Assembly: GCA_963724625.1 (NCBI GenBank)
Contig: CAVRVO010000007.1
Location: 29,443 to 93,442 of the forward strand
DNA: 64,000 nt
Reading direction: 5' to 3'
From: DATBVX01 sp963724625
GTDB taxonomy: Bacteria > Pseudomonadota > Gammaproteobacteria > Steroidobacterales > Steroidobacteraceae
This document shows, in pieces, positions 52,573 through 60,663 of the stretch (positions are counted from its first letter, which is position 1; the number at the start of each line of letters is the position of its first letter). The notes beneath the pieces are model-generated. The model searched no databases, was not told where the DNA came from, and saw nothing but the letters and a program-made list of their open reading frames with translations. Made by a program: the position numbers and the translations under genes.

Positions 52573-53543
52573 GCTCAATACAAGTCCTCGGAATCAGCAA
52601 CGCCATCGTCGACGTGCTGACGCATGTCGATGATCAGTTCCTCACGCGCGTCGGCGTACCGAGGCGCTCCATGGTGCTCATCGATGAGCAGCGCGCCGAG
52701 GAGCTTTACCGGCAGATGGGGCCGACCACGGAGATGTCCGGCGGCTCCGTGGCGAACACCATTGCGGGGATCGCCAATCTCGGCGGCCGCACCGCGTACA
52801 TCGGGCGCGTGTTCGACGATCAGCTCGGCCGCATCTTCGTCCACGACATGCAGTCGCTCGGCGTGGATGTGCGGCTCGAGCCCGCGAAAAGTGGACCGCC
52901 GACCGCACGCAGCTACATTCTGATTACGCCGGACGGCGAGCGCACGATGCAGACCTATCTCGGGAATTGCACCACGCTCGCGCCCGAGCACATCACCCCT
53001 CAAACCTTCGGCCAGCCGGAAATCGCGCTGCTGGAGGGCTATGTATGGGACCTCCCGCAGGGTCCGGCCGCGCTCGCCAAGGCCCTTGAGCTCGGGCAAC
53101 GCGCGGGGACGGTCATGGCCTTCTCACTCTCGGATGCGGAATGCGTCAAGCGGCATCGTCCGGCGTTCGCAGCGGCAATCGGGAAGGAAGTGAAGATGGT
53201 GTTCGCCAACGAGACCGAGGTCATGAGCCTGTTCGAAGTGACGAGCTTCGATGCAGCGGTGCAGCGCGCCGCAAAGGTGGATGCACTCTTCGCCATCACG
53301 CGCTCCGAGAAGGGCTCGGTGATCGTTTCCGGGCAAGAACGGGTCGTGCAGGAAGCGTATCCGGTCGCGAAAGTCGTCGATGCGACGGGCGCGGGCGATG
53401 CCTATACCGCGGCATTCCTGTACGCAAAGACCAACGGACGTTCGCTGAAAGACTGTGCCGACCTGGGTTCACGCGCGGCCACTGCGGTGATCCAGCAGGT
53501 CGGCGCGCGGCTCGAGAAGGACGCTCTCTACCGAATCTCCTAG
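52569..53543 (+). CDS. PfkB-family carbohydrate kinase, probably adenosine kinase
   Basis: This 324-residue ribokinase-fold protein has SGGSVANTIAGIANLGGRTA, ANETEVMSLFE and the catalytic VVDATGAGDAYTAAFLYAKT. The N-terminal VLGISNAIVDVLTHVDD matches bacterial adenosine kinases. It would phosphorylate adenosine (or inosine) to the monophosphate. Coupling to uraD suggests a salvage branch within the purine region. Confidence 0.85.
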   Translation: MSSIQVLGISNAIVDVLTHVDDQFLTRVGVPRRSMVLIDEQRAEELYRQMGPTTEMSGGSVANTIAGIANLGGRTAYIGRVFDDQLGRIFVHDMQSLGVDVRLEPAKSGPPTARSYILITPDGERTMQTYLGNCTTLAPEHITPQTFGQPEIALLEGYVWDLPQGPAALAKALELGQRAGTVMAFSLSDAECVKRHRPAFAAAIGKEVKMVFANETEVMSLFEVTSFDAAVQRAAKVDALFAITRSEKGSVIVSGQERVVQEAYPVAKVVDATGAGDAYTAAFLYAKTNGRSLKDCADLGSRAATAVIQQVGARLEKDALYRIS

Positions 53544-53570
53544 GCGCGGTTGGCCCCGCAATCTGCGCCC

Positions 53571-54813
53571 ATGAGCACCGCGAAGCCTGCGGACTTCGAA
53601 CCCTACTCGGCATCGTTCGCGGCCGATCCGTATCCGGTGTACGCACGGCTACGCGAGCACACTCCCGTCTTCTACTCCTCGCAGCTCGGAATGACGCTGT
53701 TCACGCGCTATGACCACATCCGTAGCCTCCTGCTCGACGGTCGACTGGGACGCACGCTCGATCACTTGAAGCATCCCGAGGAGATCGCGAGGCAGCGCGC
53801 CAGCGCGGAGTGGCAGCGCCTGCCGAACTACAGCCGCTACGTGCGCGTGAATCTGCTGGAGACTGAAGGGGCCGAACACGCGCGCGTGCGGCGGCTGGTT
53901 TCTGCGGCGCTGACACCGAGGCGGATTCGGGACCTCCGTGGGCGCATCCAGGCGCTCGTCGACGAGATGCTGGTCGGCCTTGCTCCCGCAAGGCCGGATG
54001 AACTTTCTCGCCGACCTTGCCGAGCCGCTGCCGGTCTACATGATCGCGGATCTGCTCGGCTGGCCGCTGGAGGAACGTCATCGGCTGCGACCGTGGTCGG
54101 CGCAGATCGTGCGTCTCTATGAGAAGGATCACTCGGCGGAGGACGAAGCGCGGGCCGAAGCTGCTACGACCGAATTCGCGGCGATGCTGGGCGAGCTGGC
54201 CGATCGGCGTCGCAGTGAGCCGCGCGATGATCTCATCAGCGCGCTGGTGGCGGTGGTCGACGAGGGCGAGCGACTCACCCGCGATGAGCTGATCGCCACC
54301 TGCATGCTGCTCCTCAACGCGGGGCACGAAGCGACCGTCAACGCGGCGGGGAACGGGCTTCTGGCGCTCCTGCGTCATCCCGAGCAGGCCGCACGGCTGC
54401 GTGCTGAACCGGCTGCTGGAGCGACAATAGTCACGAGTGCCGTCGAAGAAATCCTGCGCTTCGACGCGCCGCTGCAGCTCTTCCATCGCTACGTGCTCGA
54501 GGATCTGACCTTCGATGACATCGAACTGCGCAAGGGAGATGTCGTTGGCTTGCTCTACGGATGTGCCAATCGCGATCCGCAGGCTTTCGAGCGCCCCGAT
54601 GAATTCGACGTGGGCCGCAACCCGAACCGGCACCTCAGCTTCGGCACCGGCACTCACTTTTGTCTCGGCGCGCCGCTCGCGCGGCTGGAGCTCGAAATCC
54701 TGCTCGCGACCGCGCTGCGTCGCCTGCCTGATTTGAGATTGGACGATACCGAGCCCGAGTTCCGCACCGGGTTCGTATTCCGGGGACTGAAGGCACTGAA
54801 CGTGCGCTGGTAG
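53571..54813 (+). pseudogene. Cytochrome P450, frameshifted
   Basis: The N-terminal frame gives PYSASFAADPYPVYARLREH and ends AALTPRRIRDLRGRIQALVD. The second frame resumes MNFLADLAEPLPVYMIADLL and includes the I helix LLNAGHEATVNAAGNG, the E-x-x-R in VEEILRFDAPL and the haem motif LSFGTGTHFCLGAPLARLE. One extra base, an A in gcaagg near 53990-53991, explains the break. It may be a sequence error. It is a CYP107/CYP102-like bacterial P450 of about 413 residues when repaired. Its role next to purine genes is unknown. Confidence 0.8.
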
Positions 54814-54882
54814 GATCGCGAACCGCAGACCTTGTCGCTGACCCGAACGTTCTGATGGCGTGAGCGGCTAGCGCCTTCTCCC

Positions 54883-55236
54883 TCATCGCTTGGTGTGCTG
54901 TACGGTGCCGTCCGGATGCTCCGGTGGACTGTACAGCGTGTACAGTCGCAGCGGCTTGTCCTTGGACGTGTTGATCACGTTGTGCTCGACGCCGGCGGGG
55001 ATCACCACAGCCACGCCATCGCTCAATCCGTGTTTCACGCCGTTGAGCACGACGGTGCCTTCGCCTTGCTCGATCCTGATGAACTGATCATGTTCTGCGT
55101 GTTTCTCCAGGCCGATCTCCTCGCCCGGCCGCAAGATCATCAGGACGAGCTGTGTGTTGGGCCCGGTGAAGAGCACCCGCCGGTAGTCTTGGTTCGCGAG
55201 CGTGTCGCGTTCGATATTAGTCACATATCCTGTCAT
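54883..55236 (-). CDS. Small cupin-domain protein
   Basis: This 117-residue single cupin shows LRPGEEIGLEKHAEHDQFIR with metal ligands H-x(4)-H..E-like, then VAVVIPAGVEHNVIN. Proteins of this type often act as epimerases or metal-binding sensors. No specific substrate can be assigned. It is 32 bp upstream of nothing else on its strand; the cytochrome b gene (stop 55269) lies directly before it. Confidence 0.82.
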   Translation of the reverse strand: MTGYVTNIERDTLANQDYRRVLFTGPNTQLVLMILRPGEEIGLEKHAEHDQFIRIEQGEGTVVLNGVKHGLSDGVAVVIPAGVEHNVINTSKDKPLRLYTLYSPPEHPDGTVQHTKR

Positions 55237-55268
55237 GTCCGGTTTGCCTCCGCGTTGTCCTCCAAAGG

Positions 55269-56027
55269 TCAGTGTCGCGACCGGATCGCTGGCCGGACCT
55301 GCTGCAGATCCGCCGGCGGCTCGCTCAGTATTTTCTTGCCCGAAAACATTGCCGATATCAGATTACCCCCGCCTCGCAATTCGGTCACGACCACGGCCAG
55401 GACGTGGATGAGCACCAACGCGAGCAACGTGTAGAAACCGTAGAGGTGAACGCGAAGAATGGGACTGCGAAGGTCTCTCATGGCCGCGTACGAGTTCTCG
55501 TCATACATCTGTGGCGCATAGGGCACGAGCGTTGCGGGGTCGGTGCCGGGAGCCGCCACCCAAGCGGCGAACCATCGGCCGAGGGGCGGGAAAAACAGGT
55601 CGGTGCCGGCGAGCACGAGGCCGGTGACGGCCATCACCAACAGCAGGAGCAGCAGGACGCTCACCGCGATTCGGCCAAGCGGATTGTGTCCGAGGTATTG
55701 ACGCGGATGACCGGCGCGGGCAGTGGCAATGTAACTGCGCATCTCGCTCATGTACCCGCGACCGCCGGGCAGAATGGCGCGCCAGCGCGCGTGTGGCCCC
55801 CCGATGAACGCCCAGATGAAACGCCACAGCAGGTTCAGGGCAAGGACATAACCGAAAGAGACATGCACCGTTTTCAGGAGAATCTTGCCGTCGTTGCTGA
55901 CGCCGAGCGCCTCGTCATTGAGTATCCCCACTCCCACAGCGATCAGCCCGAGCACGCACAGCAGGTTGATCCAGTGAAACCAGCGGACCCCACGATCCCA
56001 GACCGAATAAGAGCTCAACGTGACCAT
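55269..56027 (-). CDS. Cytochrome b561-type membrane protein
   Basis: This 252-residue protein has four transmembrane helices carrying histidines for two b haems: VRWFHWINLLCVLGL, KTVHVSFGYVLALNLLWRF, and RVHLYGFYTLLALVLIHVLA. It is the Ni/Fe-hydrogenase-b-type or DUF4405-like cytochrome. It passes electrons in the inner membrane and could serve PuuD or another dehydrogenase, but no partner is adjacent. Confidence 0.86.
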   Translation of the reverse strand: MVTLSSYSVWDRGVRWFHWINLLCVLGLIAVGVGILNDEALGVSNDGKILLKTVHVSFGYVLALNLLWRFIWAFIGGPHARWRAILPGGRGYMSEMRSYIATARAGHPRQYLGHNPLGRIAVSVLLLLLLVMAVTGLVLAGTDLFFPPLGRWFAAWVAAPGTDPATLVPYAPQMYDENSYAAMRDLRSPILRVHLYGFYTLLALVLIHVLAVVVTELRGGGNLISAMFSGKKILSEPPADLQQVRPAIRSRH

Positions 56028-56156
56028 GATTGACCCTCGACGACGGCCCCAATCATTGTGACTGAGTCGAGTCGGTTCGGAAGTCCGTACTTCTACTGAG
56101 GCTGGCGCCGCCGCCATGCGCCCTTGGCAACACCATCTGGGCTGGTAGGGCCGGGG

Positions 56157-57089
56157 TCAGCTACCGATCGGGTGCCAGGTGGTCTTGGTTTCCAGCGTGT
56201 CGCTGATGAAGTAGGGGCTCTGCGCCTCGTCCGCGGACCAGTTGATGCCCGGCCGCAGAATCACGCGCTTGATGTTGTCGGCCGCGAGTTCGCCGATCTG
56301 GCGCGTCGCTTTCGAGTCGCCCTCGCAGTAGATCACCGCATTGACGTCCATGTGCGAAGCGAATTGCTCGACGAGCTCGCTCTTGTGCCCGGTGAGGATG
56401 TTGACGACGCCCGGTGGAACGTCGGAAGCGTGCAGCACCTCAGCCAGGCTGATGGCGCTCAACGGCTGCGACTCGGACGCCAGCACTACGCAGGTATTGC
56501 CACCCGCGATCGCCGGCCCGATGTTTGACACCAGGCCAAGGAGACCGCTCGCCTCCGGTGCGATCACCGCGACCACGCCCGTGGGCTCGAGCACTGAGAA
56601 ATTGAAATGCGAGGTGCTCACCGGATTCACGGCGCTGAAGATCTGCTGGTACTTGTCGGCCCAACCGGCGTAGTACACCAACCGGTCGATGCTCTTCGTC
56701 ACTTCGGCTTCGGCGTCACGACGCGTGCGTCCCTGCAGGATCAGCTCCGCAACGAACTGCTCGCTCCGTCCTTCGAGCATCTCCGCGATCCGATAGAGGA
56801 TCTGCCCGCGCAGGTAAGCGCTGGAGTTTGACCACTTCTCGAACGCACCGCGTGCCGCGACCAGTGCGTCGCGAAAGTCCTTGCGGCTGCTGCGGCACAC
56901 ATTGGCGATCAGCGCCCCGCCGTTGACGTGCAGCTCGAAGTACCGGCCAGACTCGCTGCGCGGAAACTTGCCGTCAATGTAGAGCTTGTAGGTCTTCGCG
57001 ACCGGCAGGCGCGTGACGCCAGCGGCGGCAGTTGCGCGTTTGCGAGCCACTTTCGTCTTGGATCGACGCGTCGCCTTGCGAGCGGCCAT
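56157..57089 (-). CDS. ALDH-family N-terminal-type protein without catalytic cysteine (second ALDH16 half-like)
   Basis: This 310-residue protein starts with a very basic tail (KATRRSKTKVARKRA). It has only the NAD-binding part of an aldehyde dehydrogenase (KLYIDGKFPRSESGRYFELH, LEPTGVVAVIAPEASGLLGL) and lacks the catalytic cysteine domain. Its ATG overlaps the stop of the full ALDH gene upstream (TGATG). In ALDH16 enzymes two ALDH domains sit on one chain, the second lacking the cysteine; here they appear as two proteins. The partner probably catalyses and this one may be structural. Confidence 0.75.
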   Translation of the reverse strand: MAARKATRRSKTKVARKRATAAAGVTRLPVAKTYKLYIDGKFPRSESGRYFELHVNGGALIANVCRSSRKDFRDALVAARGAFEKWSNSSAYLRGQILYRIAEMLEGRSEQFVAELILQGRTRRDAEAEVTKSIDRLVYYAGWADKYQQIFSAVNPVSTSHFNFSVLEPTGVVAVIAPEASGLLGLVSNIGPAIAGGNTCVVLASESQPLSAISLAEVLHASDVPPGVVNILTGHKSELVEQFASHMDVNAVIYCEGDSKATRQIGELAADNIKRVILRPGINWSADEAQSPYFISDTLETKTTWHPIGS

Positions 57090-58558
57090 CAGCGCAGCTC
57101 CACGTATGCGGCGAGGCCGTGCAGGCCACCTTCCCGACCCATGCCGCTTTCCTTGTAGCCGCCAAAGGGTGCGGTCGGATCGAACTTGTTGAAGGTGTTG
57201 GCCCAGATGACACCGGCGCGCATGTTGCGCGTCATCTTGAAGATCTTCGCGCCCTTGTCCGTCCACACACCGCCCGAGAGTCCATAGGGCGTGTTGTTCG
57301 CTTTCTCCAACGCTTCCTGGAAGGTGCGGAAGGTCTGGATCGTGAGCACCGGCCCGAAGATCTCCTCCTTGACGATGCGGTTCGATTGCGACACGCCCGT
57401 GAACAGTGTCGGCCGGCACCAGTAGCCTTTCTCGGGGAGCGAGGCGGAGCTTTGGTAGAGGTCGGCGCCTTCCGACCGGCCGATGCGCAGGTAGTCCTCG
57501 ATCTTCTCGAGCTGGGCAGCGGAATTGATCGCGCCGATATCGGTGTTCTTGTCGAGCGGGTCGCCGATGATCAAGGTCTCCATCCGGTCCTTGAGCCGCG
57601 CGATCACCTCGTCGGCCACCGATTCCTGTACCAGGAGTCTGGAGCCCGCGCAGCAGACGTGACCTTGGTTGAAGAAGATCGCATTCACGATCCCTTCCAC
57701 GGCCTGATCGAGGGCGGCATCGGCAAAGATGATGTTCGCGGCTTTGCCGCCGAGCTCCAGCGTGTAGTGCTTCTTCGTGCCCGCCAGCGTGCGCTGAATC
57801 AGCCGGCCGACCTCGGTCGAGCCGGTAAAGGCGATCTTGTCGACGTCCGGGTGGCTGACGATGGCCGCTCCCGTGTCGCCCGCGCCGGTCACGATGTTCA
57901 CCACGCCCGGCGGCAGGTCGATGTCACGCATCAGCTCCGCGAGCTTGAGTGCGGTGAGCGGGGTGGTCTCCGCCGGCTTGAGTACCACGGTGTTGCCGCA
58001 GGCGAGCGCCGGCGCGATCTTCCACGCGGCCATCAGGAGCGGAAAATTCCACGGAATGATCTGGCCGGCGACGCCCAGCGCGACCGCGCGTCGACCCGGA
58101 AATGCGTACTCGAGCTTGTCCGCCCAGCCGGCGTAGTAGAAGAAGTGTGCAGCCGCGAGCGGAACGTCGACATCGCGCGATTCGCGAATCGGCTTGCCAC
58201 CATCGAGTGACTCGATCGCCGCGAATTCGCGTGCACGTTCCTGCAGAGCGCGCGCAATGCGGTAGAGATACTTGCCGCGCTCGGCGGGCCGCAGCTTTGA
58301 CCAGATGCGCGTGTACGCAGTGCGCGCGGCGGCGACCGCGCGATCGACATCGCCCTCGTCGGCCTTCGCGACCCGCGCCAACGGCACAGCACGAGCAGGA
58401 TTGATCGTGTCGAAGTACTGCCGTTTACGCGGCGCCACGAACTCGCCGCCAATGAAGAGCTCGTACTGCGGCTCGATGCGCACGTGATCCGTGCTTTCGG
58501 GCGCCGGCGCGTACTTCCAGGCGGTCTCGAACTGCAGCTTTACACCCGGGCGCGACAT
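57089..58558 (-). CDS. Aldehyde dehydrogenase, catalytic (first ALDH16 half-like)
   Basis: This 489-residue ALDH has IIPWNFPLLMAAWKIAPALA, the conserved lysine in VVLKPAETTP, the glutamate in YTLELGGKAAN and the catalytic cysteine in FFNQGHVCCAGSRLLV. It oxidises an aldehyde with NAD(P). In the operon deoD-deoC-ALDH-ALDH it would remove acetaldehyde or glyceraldehyde-type products of deoxyribose breakdown. Confidence 0.9.
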   Translation of the reverse strand: MSRPGVKLQFETAWKYAPAPESTDHVRIEPQYELFIGGEFVAPRKRQYFDTINPARAVPLARVAKADEGDVDRAVAAARTAYTRIWSKLRPAERGKYLYRIARALQERAREFAAIESLDGGKPIRESRDVDVPLAAAHFFYYAGWADKLEYAFPGRRAVALGVAGQIIPWNFPLLMAAWKIAPALACGNTVVLKPAETTPLTALKLAELMRDIDLPPGVVNIVTGAGDTGAAIVSHPDVDKIAFTGSTEVGRLIQRTLAGTKKHYTLELGGKAANIIFADAALDQAVEGIVNAIFFNQGHVCCAGSRLLVQESVADEVIARLKDRMETLIIGDPLDKNTDIGAINSAAQLEKIEDYLRIGRSEGADLYQSSASLPEKGYWCRPTLFTGVSQSNRIVKEEIFGPVLTIQTFRTFQEALEKANNTPYGLSGGVWTDKGAKIFKMTRNMRAGVIWANTFNKFDPTAPFGGYKESGMGREGGLHGLAAYVELR

Positions 58559-58560
58559 GT

Positions 58561-59499
58561 TCAGTCCTTGGAAAAGTAGTCGGCGGATTGATAAACGCCG
58601 GTGCGCTGCTTCACGATCTGCATCAACAGGTCGTTCGCGAGGCTGCTCGCGCCGAACCGGAACAAGTCGGGGGTCAGCCAGCCCTCACCCAGGGTCTCGC
58701 GCAGCATCACCAGGTACTGAATTGCAAGCTTGGCCTTCGAGATACCACCCGCCGGCTTCATGCCGACGCGCCGGCCGGTCGCATAGTAGTGATCGCGAAT
58801 CGCGAGCAGCATGACCAGCGTCACCGGCAGGGTCGCGGCCGGCTGAATCTTGCCGGTCGACGTCTTGATGAAGTCCGCACCCGCATTGATGGCGAGAACG
58901 CTGGCGCGACGCACGCGATCGAGCGTGCCAAGCTCGCCGGTCTCGAGAATCACCTTGAGGTGCGCTTGCCCGCAGGCTTCCTTGACCGCGACGATCTCGT
59001 CGAACACGCGCTGATAGTCGCCCGCAAGAAATGCACCGCGTGAGATCACCATGTCGACTTCGTCCGCGCCTTCGGCCACGGCGGCGCGCACGTCTTCGAG
59101 CTTGACGCTGAGCGGCGCCATCCCGCTGGGAAACGCGGTGGCGACGGATGCGACCTTGATGTCGTCGTGTCCCGCGAGCGCCTGGCGCGCCACTTTGACC
59201 ATGGTCGGATAGACGCAGACCGCGGCGACATGCGGCAGATCAGGCACTGCATCGTGCAGATGGACGGCCTTCTGACACAGCTGGCGCACCTTGCCGGGTG
59301 TGTCCTGACCCTCGAGCGTGGTCAGATCGATCATGCTGAGCGCCAGCTTCAGTGCGTGCATCTTCGCGTCTTTCTTGATGCTGCGCGTGCCGAAGCGTGC
59401 GACGCGCTCCTCCACACCAACCTCGTCGACCGGCGTTACCCGATCGAGCACCGGGAGGTGTGGGGTCCAGGATTTGACGGCAACTTGCATCCTGGTCAC
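58561..59499 (-). CDS. deoC: Deoxyribose-phosphate aldolase
   Basis: This 312-residue class I aldolase is longer than the E. coli enzyme but has the eukaryote-like pattern: VAAVCVYPTMVKVARQAL, DEVDMVISRGAFLAGDY, LKVILETGEL, the Schiff-base lysine in ADFIKTSTGK, and GMKPAGGI. It splits deoxyribose-5-phosphate to acetaldehyde and glyceraldehyde-3-phosphate. The start overlaps the deoD stop (ATGA). Confidence 0.93.
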   Translation of the reverse strand: MTRMQVAVKSWTPHLPVLDRVTPVDEVGVEERVARFGTRSIKKDAKMHALKLALSMIDLTTLEGQDTPGKVRQLCQKAVHLHDAVPDLPHVAAVCVYPTMVKVARQALAGHDDIKVASVATAFPSGMAPLSVKLEDVRAAVAEGADEVDMVISRGAFLAGDYQRVFDEIVAVKEACGQAHLKVILETGELGTLDRVRRASVLAINAGADFIKTSTGKIQPAATLPVTLVMLLAIRDHYYATGRRVGMKPAGGISKAKLAIQYLVMLRETLGEGWLTPDLFRFGASSLANDLLMQIVKQRTGVYQSADYFSKD

Positions 59500-60212
59500 G
59501 TGAGGTCGAGAAGCGCCGTCTCAAGGGCGAGCTCGATCATCTGATCGAACGAGGTCTGGCGCTCGTCCGTCGACAGCGCCCGGCCGCTGTAGATCTCATC
59601 GCTCACGGTGCAAATCGCCAGGGCTTCGGCACCAAACTCAGCGGCGAGGGTGTAGATTCCCGCGGCTTCCATTTCGACGCCCAGGATATTGTACTTCTTC
59701 ATCACCTCGAACATTTCCGGCTCGGGCGTGTAGAAGAGGTCGGCAGAGAAGAAGTTGCCGACCTGCACCGCGATCTTCCTTTCCTCTGCCACCCGCACGC
59801 ACTCGCGCAACAGCCGAAAGCTCGCGAGGGCGGCGAGATCATAGCCCCGGAAGCGCATGCGATTGACGCCCGAGTCGGTCGAGGCGCCCATGCCAACGAC
59901 AATGTCGTTGAGCTTCACCGTCGGGAGAACACTCCCGCAGCTGCCCACGCGTATCACGCGCTTGACCTCGAACTCGGCCAGCAATTCATGGCAGTAGAGC
60001 GAGGCGGAGGGAATCCCGATGCCGTGGGCCTGCACGGAGATCGGCCGACCGCGATACTCGCCCGTGAACCCGTACGCACTACGCACGTCATTGACACGCC
60101 GGGCGTTCTTCAGGTGACGCTCAGCGATGTATTGAGCGCGCAACGGATCGCCGGGCATGAGAACGGTGCTCGCGTAGTCACCGTCTTTGGCGTTGAAGTG
60201 CTTGGATGGCAT
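59496..60212 (-). CDS. deoD: Purine-nucleoside phosphorylase (DeoD type)
   Basis: This 238-residue hexameric-type phosphorylase has VLMPGDPLRAQYIAERHL, VKRVIRVGSCGSVLPT, VGVEMEAAGIYTLAA-like LGVEMEAAGIYTLAAEFG and the late aspartate in TVSDEIYSG. It phosphorolyses purine (deoxy)ribonucleosides to free base and pentose-1-phosphate, feeding XdhAB and DeoC. It is the first gene of the operon that continues to the ALDH pair. A ttgtacccaa motif is at 60293-60302 upstream. Confidence 0.94.
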   Translation of the reverse strand: MPSKHFNAKDGDYASTVLMPGDPLRAQYIAERHLKNARRVNDVRSAYGFTGEYRGRPISVQAHGIGIPSASLYCHELLAEFEVKRVIRVGSCGSVLPTVKLNDIVVGMGASTDSGVNRMRFRGYDLAALASFRLLRECVRVAEERKIAVQVGNFFSADLFYTPEPEMFEVMKKYNILGVEMEAAGIYTLAAEFGAEALAICTVSDEIYSGRALSTDERQTSFDQMIELALETALLDLT

Positions 60213-60663
60213 GGGTTAGTGCCGCAATGCTCGCAGGGACACGAAATGGACGCCGGATCGGCGCGTTGGCTGGGGTTTTGAGGGCGCGCTGATTGTACCC
60301 AAGATGATGTCCCCATTGTATTGGACGCGGTTTTTGCCTTCCGACCGCAATCGCTGCAACGCCGGCGTGCAAGCGGCGGGCACTGAAGGGTTGCGGCAGC
60401 GATCGATGATCGTGCATTGCGCGCTGGCTGATCGCGACGAGCGCCCGCAACGTCCCGCTTTGTCCTAGATTCAGCAATGAGTTACTGGGTATACTCGCGC
60501 CCGCTCTCGACACGCGCACGCGTCAACGTGTCGAAATTCACGCGGTGAAGGGATGACGACGCGCAAGTCGGATAAGTCAACTGAAATCTTGTCCGATTTG
60601 TTGCACAACGACGTTCAAGTCACGTTCGATCTGGTTCAAAAGTTGTTTGCAGGGGGCTTTGCC
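60213..60663. other. 450-bp divergent region upstream of deoD and the broken TonB receptor gene
   Basis: There is no gene I can support here. The sequence ttgtacccaa (60293-60302) resembles the attgtatccaat motif near puuE. A TATACT (60490-60495) could be the -10 box for the receptor gene. A dyad tcgacacg-N12-cgtgtcga spans 60507-60534. An open frame from 60553 leads into the receptor gene but its first 37 codons look like untranslated leader. Confidence 0.4.
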
